DNA of 64,000 bases from Bactericera cockerelli (lineage: Eukaryota; Arthropoda; Insecta; Hemiptera; Triozidae), in contig CM044957.1 in assembly GCA_024516035.1 (NCBI GenBank), forward strand, positions 21,864,570-21,928,569. Direction: 5' to 3'. Shown piece by piece: positions 1 to 13,900 of the stretch. The notes under the pieces were generated by a model. It had not been told where the DNA came from, ran no database searches, and saw nothing but the letters and a program-made list of their open reading frames with translations. Made by a program: the position numbers and the translations under genes. Position 1 is the first letter of the stretch, and each line of letters starts with the position of its first letter.

Positions 1-84
1 GACTGCATCACTTAAAATGACTCACCCTGTACATAAAAATATCGGAACCCGTAGCAACCAAAAATTAATAAAACAACTAATGTT

Positions 85-280
85 TGTCACCGTGGCAGAG
101 TGAGTTAGCGCGCTAGGCATTGCACGCATGGTGACCTGGGTTCGATTCCCAGCGGGGTAGGATTTTTTCATCTCTGTACTTGGATGTTCGGGGTTCACTC
201 ATACCTCGTGAGGAAAAATGAGTAGTTGCTTTGATGTGAAGCAGCGACCAGTGGCAGAGTCATAGGCAAAAAAAAAATAA
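85..280 (+). repeat. tRNA-derived SINE, family A
   Basis: The head resembles a tRNA gene: an A-box-like segment (TGGCAGAGTGAGTTAGCG, about 93-110) and a B box GGTTCGATTCC at 139-149. A non-tRNA body and an A-rich tail near 270-280 follow. An inverted copy lies at 3700-3895 and tail fragments occur near 8540-8650 and 35300-35384. The body is too long and unstructured for a tRNA gene. Confidence 0.8.
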
Positions 281-466
281 TACAAGATATTGTAAATTGA
301 AGTGTTAAGTCCTATGATTCTGCGCTACCCACTAAAGTTGTGACATAATAACACAAGGAAAAAACAGTATTAATATAACTAATGTCTGTGAAAATATAAT
401 AGACAACATAAAAACTTTATATTTCTACTGATGTTCTATCCAGGCTGTAAAATTAATGAGGTTTAC

Positions 467-621
467 CTTTTCCTTACAAAGAGCATTGGTTTTATTCAGC
501 AGCCATTTTTCATGCAGCTCATGTAAGCTAGTCACATAGCTTAGAGAAATGCTGTTTTCTTCTGGGCGAGACCTTTGCTTTATTCTTTCATACACAACTT
601 CAGGACTGGTCTTCAGATATA
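467..621 (-). CDS. dNK: dNK exon 4 (LID region)
   Basis: The acceptor is TTTCAG at 627-622. The split Ile codon is followed by [18 protein letters not shown] and [10 protein letters not shown]. The probable donor is AAG|GTAAAC. If it is not used, the frame runs on through VNLINFTAWIEHQ to a stop at 425. Confidence 0.9.
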
Positions 622-2330
622 CTGAAATGAGAAATGTATTTATTCTAAAAAAGTTTAGGACAGTCAACATATCCCTTTAAGAGTTTCTTGAAAAAGACAA
701 TTTCAGCATTTACACGTCGATCAACTAAGGACTGCAACGTAAATGAGTTTAAATAATATCTATAACAGCTATAACACAGATAGTTTAGAAACTTTTTCTG
801 GACTCTTTCAAGGGAATCTTTGTGAACTGTGAAGTGAGGAGACCGTACTATGCAACTATATTCTAACAAGGAATGTATAAGTGGCACATACAAGAGAATA
901 AATGCTTCTGCATTAAGACCGTTGGAAGTTAACCTCCCATTTGGGATTTTTAGCACATAATAATACGTCTTGGGCTTACTGCTGGAATAATGGGGACTTA
1001 ATAGTCTTAATTGGGCAGTTTAAATAAGGTGATATTATTAGTATTATTGGAGAATAAGTAAAGTTGTGTGATGTTCACGCCAGTTCATTTATACGCGGTG
1101 GTGTCTTTTTTCTAATGGCAACTTCAAGTTACTTGGAACCTGTTTCAATTCGCGGTAATCAAAAAAAACTGTTTTTGTAAAGCTTACAACTTACTAATTA
1201 AATCTCCAGACACATCTAGTTGAGAGGTGATGAATTCATACCAAGAATCAAGCACGGCATGTTCAGCAGGTGGCATTGTACCACATTGAAGTAGATTGTC
1301 AACGAACACATACCTGATGGGGAAAGGTAAACAATCTTAATATACGAGTATCACTCCTCCTATACCTTTAAAATATATACAGGGTCTTCATAAAATCTCA
1401 CCCAGGCCTAGGTTTCTCGAAAACGACTCAGAATATCAAAAAACGCAAAAACCCGTATTCCTTTATATTTAGGGGGATTGATTTTCAGCAAAAAAAATTT
1501 TGCCTACACGGCCCCAGTCAGGCTGGGCATGGACCAACTTTAAAATCTTGTATAGAATGGTATGTCTTGTGGCATATTGTTTTAAAGGTCTTGTTGAGAG
1601 AAGTTCATTACAATAAATTTCAGTGTGCTACGACTTACCGTTCTCGAGATACAGGGTCGGACGTCCTGCGTAATATCCATATATTTTGACCTATAACTCG
1701 TTAACCGTAAATTATGGAGAAAATTTTTCTTGTTAAAATAACTCCTTATGGCAAGAACTTTCGAACAAGTTAAAACTTGATTTGTTTTTTCGTTAAATTT
1801 TTTTCGACTGTTCGTCCGGCTGGCTGACGAAACCGACCAGAAACTAACATCAACAGAGTATGTCGAGTTATAACTTGTTCGAAAGGTCTTGTCATAAGGA
1901 GTTATTATCAACAAGAAAAATTTTCTCCATAATTTACGGTTAACGAGTTATAGGTCAAAATATATGGATATTACGCAGGACATCCGACCCTGTATCTCGA
2001 GAACGGTAAGTCGTAGCACACTGAAATTTATTGTAATGAACTTCTCTCAATAAGACCTTTAAAACAATATGCCACAAGACATACCATTCTATTTAAGATT
2101 TTAAAGTTGGTCCATGCCCAGTGCCCAGCCTGACTGGGGCCGTGTAGGCAAAATTTTTTTTTGCTGAAAATCAATCCCCCTCAATATAAAGGAATACGGG
2201 TTTTTGCGTTTTTTGATATTCTGAGTCGTTTTCGAGAAACCTAGGCCTGGGTGAGACTTTATGAAGACCCTGTATGTTCACTAGCGGGCTGCACCCGATT
2301 CACCAAGCCATTACACACACACCACCCATA

Positions 2331-2378
<48 letters not shown>

Positions 2379-5300
2379 ACTCACTCACTCACTTATTCAC
2401 ACACACACACCCACCTATCCACACACACAAACCCACCCACACATACAACTACTATCATCGTAGTAAATTTCAAAATACCGAACCAAATCTATCATAGCGG
2501 ATATTGATATTGTAGCAAATTGGCCTATACAGGGTTCCCACCAAAGTTGGACGCCTCAAATTAATTGGCCCTTGAGTTTTTGAAAAATAAAAAATCCTAG
2601 GGTACATGTCCTAATTATGCGGTTTTAGTCATGATTTTTTTTTTTATTTATACAAGGTGGTTCAAAAGTTAGAAATCGAGGTGTCAACTTTCGATTTTTA
2701 AATAGATCGACCTGAATTTTATTTGATAATACTTCTAAATGGTTCCTGAGTACTTTTCTAAACAAAAATATTACATACAGGTTATTACAGGGTGGTTTTT
2801 TCCGACCAATTTTATTTGTAAATCTCGAATAACTCAAGTTCGTTTAATTTTTTGATAACAAGAATAGAAAGTGTTTGTGTAATGAATACACGCACTTTCA
2901 ATTGGCATCAAGAATTTTTACACAGGGTGGTTCACAAGTAAAAAAAATGTCTTGATTTTTTTTTAAACCGATTTTTTTTTTATTAAATTTTTTATTTGGA
3001 ATTGATAATTCTGGTCTAAATTTACACATTTTTTGTTAGTCATATGTTGTACGAAAAACAAAACTAAAATTTTGTACAGGGTGAGACATAATATTTTTGC
3101 AACACCCTGTATGCGGACAGTGAAAGAGACGTAAAAGTAAATAGAAATACTAAATATGCAAGAAAAACTTCGATTTTTAATGATATTAAAAAGTTATAGT
3201 GTTTTAACTAATATTGTCACATAGACTTAAACTATCACGTGGGTACTCGAAGTTGTATAAAATTCAACGAAGACTTCGAATCGTGGGGGAAAAACACCAA
3301 TTTTGAAGCCAATTTTAATTTGGTGTCCACACTGAATGATTTTAAAACTTGAAATAAAAAGTAAGTAGGTGTAAACACAAAATTGGAAATGGCTTTTTGA
3401 ATTCATTTTTTTCTTTCGGATTTGGACTCCTCGTTGAATTTTAGACAATTTCGACTACCCATATGATGATTTAAAAAATATCTACAGGGTGGTGGTCCAT
3501 GCGACATATTAGTTAAAACACCATAACTTTTTCATATCGTTAAAAATCGAAGTTTTTCTTGCCTATTTAGTCTTTCCATTTAATTTTCAGTCTCTTTGAC
3601 TGTCCATATACAGGGTGTTACAAAAAAAAATATGTCTCACCCATTTAGGGTAGCGCAGCATTACTAAGAGCCTCCTTTACTTTTCGAATTATTCTATTAC
3701 ATTAATTTCTTTTTACTCTGGCAATGCCGCCATTGGTCGTTACTCATACAAGTAACTACTCATTTTTCCTCACGAGGTATGAGTGGACCCCGAACATCCA
3801 AGTACAGAGCAGAGAAATTCCTGCCCCGCTGGGGATCGAACCCAGGTCACCGTGCGTGCAATGCCTAGCGCGCTAACTCACTCTGCCACGGTGACTACTA
3901 ATCAGTGGTACTAATCTTTCGGATATTCTTGCAAGAGCTGCTGACGTGATGCCAAACATAATTAAGTGGTTCAGTGCTAAAAAAGTTAGCCTGAACCAGT
4001 CTCAAGGGCGGAATTAATAGACGTTTTTGTAATACCTCTGTGGTGCTAAGCTATTAATTCCGCCCTAAAACTTCCTACATCTATTTCAACTCCCAACCAT
4101 TTTTCACCTATTAATTCCTTGGATATATCCATTTCCCCCACAACTGAAGTTAAATTCCTTACAATAGTAATTAACAGTAAATTAACATGGAAAACTCATA
4201 TCCAATTAGCTATATCTTTCAAAAGCTGTATTTGCTGTTTCCTCTGTCGGCAGGAATGTTAGCTCCAGCACTGCGCTCATTTCCTTCATATTACTATCAT
4301 GCTCAGCACCTAAAATTAGACTCATTTGATATGCCGCACTCTTAGTCTGAGATGGAAAAAAATCTCACACTCCCTTCCACACGCCTGTATGGAATGGCCT
4401 TGCTTACCAATGCCAAAAAAGTGGTTGGAGTATTCAGAAAAAGGTTAAAGTAGTCCCCTTCTATTTAATGAGACAAATCCGAATAAAAAAATAATAAAAA
4501 GATTTGTCTAAAATTTGTCTAAAAAATTTGTGAATAAGTCACGGAAAATCGATGGTTTTCCAAAGGAGATGTATCTTCAGAATGAGAGAAGCAATAGTGG
4601 ACACCAGACTGTGAATCTCTTTGCTGAATCTTTTGCGGCAGCCTACGCTAGTTCTGACATTCCGGTACCAGAGTATCCTCATCTGGATCACGTTGATTTT
4701 AATTCTCCTAATATTTCTTCCACTGATGTTTTTAAAGCCTTTTTGTCTTTGCCAGTGAAGTTTTCTTCAGGTCCGGATAATGTGCCCAGTTTCATTCTCA
4801 AGAAATGTGCTTCTTCTTTGGCAAATCCCGTGTCCGAATTATTCAACAAATCCTTATCTTCTGGTGTGTTTCCTCTTAAATGGAAATCAAGCTTTCTGTT
4901 TCCTATCTACAAAGCAGGTGATAGATCCAATGTTGCAAACTACCGCGGTGTTTGTGTGCAGTCTGCTTTACCAAAGGTACTTGACCAGTTGGTTTCCACA
5001 CAACTTTCCTTTGCTTGTAAACACTTTATAGCGGAGCAACAACATGGATTCTTAGCTAAACGATCGACTGTCACCAATCTTTTATCATACCAGCAAGACA
5101 TTCTGAACTCATTTCAATCCGGGAAGGACGTTCACTCTATCTATACGGACGTTGCCAAGGCTTTCGACCGGGTTGATACCAGATTTCTTGTAGCCAAATT
5201 AAGGTCGTATGGCATTGGAAACACATATCTTCGTTGGCTGAAAAATTCTTTGACAGGTCGTTCCCAGATTGTAAAGATTGGTGATGATGTATCTGGTTCC

Positions 5301-8300
5301 ATAAATGTATCTTCAGGTGTGGGACAGGGCAGTCACTCTGGTCCACTTCTCTTCAGACTTTTCTTTAATGATCTTCCCAAGGTTATTCGTAATTCTTCTT
5401 TCCAGATGTTCGCTGACGATGTTAAGATTTACAGATCGATAACATGCACTGAGGACTGTCTACTACTTCAACAAGATCTTGATTATTTTCATCATTGGCT
5501 AAACTCAAACAACTTGCAGTTGACGTTGAGTAAGTGTGCAGTAATGTTCTTTTCAATGCATCGAGAACACTTCCAATTTCAATATATTTTAAGTGATCAC
5601 CATCTTCAACGGGTTGAGCAGATCAAAGACCTGGGCATTATCATGGATCACAAACTCTCCTTCTCTGTTCACATTGCAAACCTTGCAATGCGGTGTCATA
5701 GCCTTCTTGGATATGTTTCGTTCATCTACAGGTTTATCTGCAACTTCTTTCCAAGTCCTGTATCTATCTTTAGTCCGCTCTCTACTTGAATATGGAGCCA
5801 TTGTATGGTCACCTCACTACAACGTACATTCCCTTTTGCTGGATAGAGTTCAAAAGCGGTTTTTTTTTTACTGCAGTCTGCGCTATCCTACTCATGTTGC
5901 TGACCTTGCTTCATTGTCAGAACGCCGTCATCAGGCTGATCTATGTTTCTTGAAAAAACTGCTTTCTGGTTTGGTTGACTGCAATCAGCTATTGTCCTAG
6001 GTATCCCTCAGTTGTCACAGAAGGTTAAGGAGGAACGATTTATTTTATGTAACGTCATGCCCCACAAACTACACTCTGTTTTCACCCCTGAACAGAATGC
6101 TACGGGCAGCCAATTCCAAGGGTGACATGTTTGATTTTACTTGATTGTTTATATCATTTTTGTTTAAAGTTATTTAATTTGACATTTGTATTTATTTATT
6201 TTTGACACCATATTGCTGTGATTATTGTGATTTGTTTTAATTTTTATTTTATTGTTATATTTTACATATTTTATTGACATATTGTACATAGGACTTGCTC
6301 CGTTAATAAACACCCGTTTACCGGGCAATTATTATTATTATTATTATTATAAAAAATGGTCAGAATCACAAAACAAAATTCATACGAACTAGGTTTAGCG
6401 TATTATAAGAGATTTCACTTTATTGATACATACATTATAATACATGTAAAATAAAGGTAATACGTCAGTCTATGGGCTACAAAGCAACATAGATGACGGT
6501 AATAAAGACTTGGTATGAATCGTTTGTTACATTTCTTCTGACAAGATTTTTCTTATGATGTTAGTGGTAGATAGAATCACGGATTTCTGGCATTTCCTTA
6601 TAACAGCATTCGGATTTTCAATTTGGAGCTTTTGTAAATTTTTGACATTGTTTTTGTGGATTAGTCCATTTGAAGAAATGACAATGGGTAAAATTGTTAC
6701 ATGATTTGTATTGTATATATGTTTCAACTGTCTCCTGAGTTCTTCATATTTGTTTATTTTCTGCGAGTACGCTGGGGCCAGGTTATCGTCAAGTGGTATT
6801 GTGACGTCGATAATATTGATGGTATTAGTATTTTTATCCACAAATAAAATATCTGGTCTATTGTGGATAATGTTGACTTCTGTTTGTAAAGGTAAATTCC
6901 AACAAATCTTTACATGTTCATTCTCAATGACAGGAGCTGGATTGTAGATGTAATGAGGAATTTGTGTTTTGTTACTGGATGTCTGTCACCTTCTTCAGTA
7001 GTTCTTGATGTAAGATGTTTCCCACAAGATTATGACGATTTGTATACTCCTTTGGTGCCAGTACACTACAACCAGATGAGAGGTGTTGGATGGATTCCGT
7101 GACTCGGTTACAGAGACGACATAGATCTGTTTCAATTGGTACTTTCATCACATATCTCATGTAATTTCGTGTCTTCATCACTTGATCCTGTATAGCATGG
7201 ATGAATCCCTCAGTCTCTGACATAAGGTAACCGTCAGTGAGATACGCTGTCGAGAGACTTTTGTCTACAAAGGGGTCATTGTAAAGTGACTTAGGATATT
7301 TCCCTTTCATTGGTCCAGCAAGTAAATCTGTTTTCAATTGTTCCTGTGTTCTTGGTAGCGAAATCGAGTAAGTTGCTTTTGCTAAATTTAATGGTGTGAA
7401 GAAATCTGATCTTTTAAAATATTCCATGAACGGTGTTTTGTTTTCAATGAAATATTGTCTGAACTTATTTACTTGTTTATAGTATAGCATTTGTAGGTCC
7501 AGTAAGCCTCGCCCACCTTCTTTCCTGGGTAGATAGAGCCTCTCTGTGGCAGAGTGAATATGGTGTGAGCGGTTATTGTATAAGGCCATTCGTACTTTCC
7601 GGTTGAGGTTTTGAAGATCAGTCTTGGACCAGGTGAGGATTCCAAAAGTATACATCAAAAACGGAATAGCCCATGAATTGATGGCTTGAATCTTGTTTTT
7701 AGCATTTAGTTCAGTTGTCAAGACAGTGTTTACTTTTTTCATGAATATATTTTCATACTCTTGTTTCATATTTGTATCATTAATGTTAAAATTTTGTTTT
7801 TTTTATTATTATTATATAATTCTTTATTAGATACAAAAGGACATTATGTACATATAAATAATAATATTAACAGTGAAAAAATGAAAAAAACAATATACAG
7901 GGTGTCCCGTATACAGATGCAAATATTTTGAGGGTAGGTTCAGCCCACCGTGGACTATCATATGAGCGAAACTTGCAGTGGGGCATTTTGCTTCGTTAAA
8001 GAGTTATGGCCAAATCCCTGTTTTTCCCACAGGTCTAGAGGTCACTTGGATCGATGCACGTTTTTAAAGAAATGATAGCCAGTAAGTAATTTTTGACTTC
8101 ATGTATGGATAGTCATGCATATTTCCCTTGAAATGCAGTTGGTTGCATGAAAAAATATTGAAAGACCAGAGAGATATTCAATCATAAGTTCAATACTTTT
8201 CTAAAATTTGATTTTTCCCTGTTTTCCCTTTCGTGAATTTAGAGTACTTCTACAATTGCAATTCTGCGTATCACTAGTTAAAAAAATACCCTATTATGTT

Positions 8301-10642
8301 TAGTTTTATAAAAAAGAAAGCTCATTTATATTACTTTAAAGATCATGGAACGCAGTACACACAAAGCTCAAAAAACACTTCTGAATCATGATGGAAAATT
8401 CAAAGTTGGCTGAATTTTAACAGAATTGGCGCGTAATTTGAGGTATAAATACACTGCTCTGGGATGTTTAACAGAGGGAAATTGATCATTCACAGTGGTC
8501 GGTCGGTGTGAACTTTTATGTGAATGGTGTCACGGAATCACAGGGTTATCATGAGGAAAAATGAGAGAGGCTGCAACGAAAGCAGCAACCAGTGGTGTAA
8601 TTATGGAAAAAGAATACACATGGAGAAAGACTCTGCGCTACCAACAAAAATTATGATTTTATTTTTAGAAGTAAAATTAAAAATATCATTTTTGTGTTTA
8701 TCAAAATCATGATATCAAAAACATAACAAATAGTGCCGAAAATTAACCTTGGGTAAAACTCGAACATCCAACCTTAAGGTTACTATTATTATTAATACTT
8801 TATTTTTATTTTATAAACAATTGGACCAAGCTTTATTTACATTTTTTTTTACAATGAACATGGTAACAATTTGTGAAATAAATATAAACAAAGACTGATC
8901 AAGGGTGGTGATACAGTGATACATGTTTGTAGTTTATTGATAAAATACAAACATGATACATTCTGCAACACAGGACATGAAATGAAAAGAACCCAAAAGA
9001 ATATGTAGCGAAACCAAGGGCGAGGTTTAAAGCTTGTGGCTTTCTCTTCCACCGAACAAATTGATCGCCTTGTTATTTTAACTATTAGATTTGATTGATA
9101 TAGTTGGTTAATAGAACTAATTGTACTCAGAAAATTTTCATTTATAACTTGCAGTTGGCACAAAAATAATCACACAAACCGCTTCAGGCATCGAGTGTTC
9201 TTCAAAATGCAATAGCGCCCAGATTCAAAATTTGAAAGATGTCTTTCTCTCCTTCTGGTGCCGTTTGATAAGGCGTATCTCATTCGTTCCTTCACGCGTC
9301 TGAAAGAACTTTGTATTTATTGAAACAAAATACCAAAGGGTATTTTTTTACCTAGTGATACGCAGAATTGCAATTGTAGAAGTACTCTAAATTCACGAAA
9401 GGGAAAACAGGGAAAAATCGAATTTTAGAAAAATATTGAACTTATGATTAAATATCTCTCTGGTTTTTCAATATTTTTTCATGCAACCAACTGTATTTCA
9501 AGGGAAATATGCATGACTATCCATACATGAAGTCAAAAATTACTTACTGGCTATCATTTCTTTAAAAACGTGCATCGATCTAAGTGACCTCTAGACCTGT
9601 GGGAAAAACATGGATTTGGCCATAACTCTTGTAACGAAGCAAAATGCCCCACTGCAAGTTTCGCTCATATGATAGTCCACGGTGGGCTGAAACTACCCTC
9701 AAAATATTTGCATCTGTATACGGGACACCCTGTATACAATAAAAATGAAAAATAATAGAAAATATTTGAAAACATATATCCTAACTAAAGGGCGGGGTTA
9801 TTGCCTATGGCAATCTCTTCCACCCAACCCTTGTTTTGTTTTTGTTGGCGTTGCAAAACTGGAGTTTTGCTTGATAAATCCTAATCTAAAGCTACTGTTC
9901 TTTATTTAGATTTCCATAAATCACAGGATTTTTTATCCCCATCAAGTAGATTTTCATTAAAAAATTTAACGATTTTAGTACATAAGGATAGAAGTCACCT
10001 TTTTAGTAGGACTTTTTAGAAATGTGATTACTGATTTTGTAAAAGAAAAAATATAATAATTTAGAATAATTTTGTTATTATAAAGATGAGATTAACTTAC
10101 AAACCTTGCACTGTGAATTGATCTTTCCATTATTTTAATAGGAGTCTTGGGTTGATCAAGATGGACTTCTAGCATAGTCTTCTGAACCATTGTTTGGAAT
10201 GTTAAACTCCATCTTGGAGCATTTTCATACATCAATGCCTAAAAAGGTAATATTAGTAATATTTAGAAATTTGCAAAGTATCTAAAAAAGTATTTCAAAT
10301 AAAAATTATTGAAATTACATTCTTTAAAAATACAAATACTTCGCTTAGGAAAGTATTTTAAATACCAAAGACGTACTTTAAAAATAATGAAAAACTTTAT
10401 CCCAACTAATTTTCACTGTTGTTTTTTTACTAGATAATTACAGTCAATGCTGTTAGATTATGGAATCAACTGCCTGATGAACTTAGAACTTTGGATAATC
10501 GCTTGGCTTTTAAGATCTTGACGAAGATACATTTCTTGGAAAATTAACACCCCCTCTCCCCCCTTTTTTTTTTTCACTATTTCCCCCTATTCTTTGTATA
10601 TATTTATTCCTTTTCGTTTCTCTTTTTTTTTATGTCTTTATT

Positions 10643-10673
<31 letters not shown>

Positions 10674-10897
10674 CTTTCTTCTATTTTATGCTTTTTTTCT
10701 ATCTTATATCTCTCACATTATTTTAGTTAGGCTTTTAAAAGGGTTGGGTGGAAGAGATTGCCACAGGCAATAACCCCGCCCTTTAGGTAGGACATTTCTC
10801 TTTTTTTTTTCGTTATTGTATATATGATTAATCTTTTTGTTTTTCTTTATATTTTATTGTGTTCTACTGTATATATTTTTTGTTCTATCTAATAAAG

Positions 10898-10931
<34 letters not shown>

Positions 10932-13900
10932 AATCTTAATATACTCTTCAGGGTGTCCCACGAGTCACGGACACTATTGATACCACGGTTCCTGTTGATC
11001 TTAAGTCAAATGGTTTTAACTTGTGCATAGAATGATGGACTATTTTTCATGCAGGGTGTAACAGAAGTAGAAATCAAGGTGTCGTTAACTTTCAATTTTC
11101 TAAAAATGTAATAATACTACTTTAACCCCGTAGGGAAACGAAAACTGATATTTTGGGTCAAGCAAAGCTCGACCCACCATGAGAGATATACTGTACACCC
11201 TTCCTCTGTCTGACCTACCCGAGCACCTACTTCCCAAGGTGTTTGACAACACCGTAGGGGATTACAGGAGCCAGGGATAAAATGGGACTCGTCCAATCGA
11301 GCAGAATGGACCTGCCTGAAAGCTCAAGCTGGTACTTGCCTCAGTGAAAAAAGGCTGGCAAGCATTTATGTGGGTGGGTCCAGCTTTGCTTGACCCAAAA
11401 TATCAGTTTTCGTTTCCCTACGGGGTGAAAACTGTAGTATTTTAGGTCAGCGCTGCAGCTCGACCCACCATGAGAGCGTGTTTGGTATCTGCCAGCTTGA
11501 GGTTGAACTGGAGAACAGAATACACTGTGACATATGTAAGTATAATATATTAACATCTTATAATTGAAGACATGATAAACACAATTATAATCGAACCGCA
11601 CTTTTGTAAACTTGAACATGGATTAATACATGGCCAAAAGTTGCGCAATAAGAGAGAGCTAAGCTGTCGGACGAAAATCCTTAGCGACGGGGTTGGATCC
11701 TCTAGAGCTAGGGACTGGAATCACCGGCCGAAAATAGTGTCTGAAGAATGTAGATGAGGAACGCCCATTTGCACGGCGCAAAATATCATCCAAAGGGATC
11801 ATATCCCTTGCCAGGCTGGAGTTTACCGCCGATCGGAAACTCCCAGCTGAGATGAGAGCGGACGACACCCATTTGGCAATAATCGCTCTGGAAGCTGGCT
11901 GAACTTTCCAAGGTATTGCAGTATTGTATTGCAGACGCCGGGGATCCGCACTGCTTGTATGGTGGATCTGAGGCCAAGAACCAAGCTGAGGAGCCTGACT
12001 ATTTCTCGATGTAGCACTGGAGAACGGAGGCTGCCCTGTTTCCGGATTAAGGCGGCTACGGATTAAGATGAGGAACCGATTCTATCGCCCAACTAACTGC
12101 AAATAGTTCCTGTAGGTTGATGTGCCAGGTGCTTTCTCGCTAAGTCCATTCCCGCTGAAGACAAATAGATCCCCGATGGATGCTCCTATCCCCCAGTCGG
12201 AGGCGTCGGTGGATAAAACCGTCACCGCCTGAAGAGGGGCGTAAAAGACGCCGTCCGCTAAGTGCTTTGCCCACCAGGTGAGTGCCAGTCTGCCGAGAGG
12301 GAATTGGCTTTGCCAGGCGAGGTTTGGACTGCGGAAGGGATTTTCCCGCCAGCTGGAGAGGGCGAAGATGAAGTTTTCCCAAGGGAACTGTAAAGGCGGC
12401 AAAGTTTAGAAGTCCGACCATCTTCTGCTGGGTTCGAAGGGACCATACGGGCCGGTGAATCAACGAGTGAATCAGGTGAGATATATTATGTTCTCCTGCT
12501 TTTCCACTGGAAGGCTGACGCGCTGTGATGCGGTATTCCAATTCAATCCCAGGAATTTCCTGTACTGGGATAGGTTGATCTCTGATTTGAGAAAATTTAC
12601 ATGCCACCCGAGCGAGGTCAGGATGTTCAGCGTTACTTCTATGTGCCGTTTTAGGAGGAGCTGGGACTGAGCGGCCAAAAGGAAGTCGTCCAAGTAAACA
12701 ATTATGCGGATCCCCAGCTCCGTAAAACAGACGATACCCAGTTGGTTAGCTGGCTGAACGCCTGAGGCGCCGAGGCAAGGCCGAACGGGAGGCAAGTCCA
12801 AGTGTCAGTTTTGTTCCCGAATCGAAAAGCGAGGGACCGGATCACCTCTGCTCTTTTCCCACAGGTATATTGAAGGAGACGGTTGGATGCAACCTGAAAC
12901 TCCGATGCTTCCCCGGTAAAAAGCTGTTTGAAGAGGGGTTCCGTCGCCGGAATCAGGTTAATCATTTGCGTCCTTGCGGCATGGAAGGCATCTCTTTGGG
13001 CAAGGAGACCAAAAGAGATATTACAGGCCATACGCTCCAGTTTCTTCAAATTGAAATCAGACACTTTGTTTCTGCGGGAAGGGAGGGGTTCGGCTGCAAA
13101 GGCTGAAAGGGAGGACCGTGCTTGAGCGCATTTTCGGCTTCCAAATACCGCACTCTGTTCCAACCAGCTGAGTCCAGGCTCTGGCATTTCATGAGCTGTG
13201 ACTTGAGGTTTTCGGGGGCATCCGGGATGTCTGGCTCCTGTTCCACGGTATAAGGAGCGAAGTCGGAGGTGTCCGGGGAACCGGGAGCACTCTGAACTTC
13301 TTCATCGGGGTTCCACGGATCCTCTGAAGGGGAGGGCTCACGTGAGACGATGGGAGAGTTAGCGTAAGCGGGAGGCTCGCTTTGGTCGCACCGAGAAGAA
13401 CTGGTCAGGAGCTCGGTGATGTTCGCCTGAATGCGGAAAACTGCTCCTCAAAGCGAGACAAACGGTCATGGACAGTCTGAATATTATCCATGACCAGCTG
13501 TCTCACTGCAGGGCCACAGGGAGAAAGGGGCTCAAAACTGGGCGATTCCACTTCCGGATTCCCTCCATCCATGAATTCCATGGGCCTTGACTTGCAGCTT
13601 AACTCCGCGTTGGCCGCCTCACGAGAGATGAAGAGGTGCTTCAGTGGCCTCAATTCTTCAGTGAATGAGGAGTAATCCTCTCTTGTCGGGCGTAAAGACG
13701 CCGCGTATTCGCTCGGCCCAATTAACAGAGCTCGCCCAGCCGCCCATGTAAAAAAGGAGGCCTTCAAAGTTTTGGCCGAAGCGGACGGATCATAGGCCTT
13801 GATGAGGTATACCGTTGGGAGGCCAAACCTCAGCTTGTTCCTGTCAACGCTGCTGACTGCGGGTGTCCCTTCAATGATGGGCCAGTTTGTCCAACCCTCC

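Larger units (their letters stand above)
7798..9850 (-). mobile_element. LINE 3' end (family H) split by a palindromic element
   Basis: On the minus strand, sequence from about 9850 to 9735 continues, after the inserted element 7898-9732, at 7896-7798. The combined sequence has a small hairpin (ATTGCC-ATA-GGCAAT near 9800) and then CTAATAAAG and a T-rich/A-rich end. This is the same order as the better copy at 10441-10930, including the hairpin and the AATAAAG signal, so the palindrome inserted into this LINE tail. Confidence 0.65.

Noticed and set aside
85..160. Functional tRNA gene
   Set aside because: A and B boxes are present but no cloverleaf closes, and a SINE body and second copies follow.
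2251..2507. His/Ser/Thr-rich small proteins
   Set aside because: Frames lie in the TC/CA compound microsatellite.
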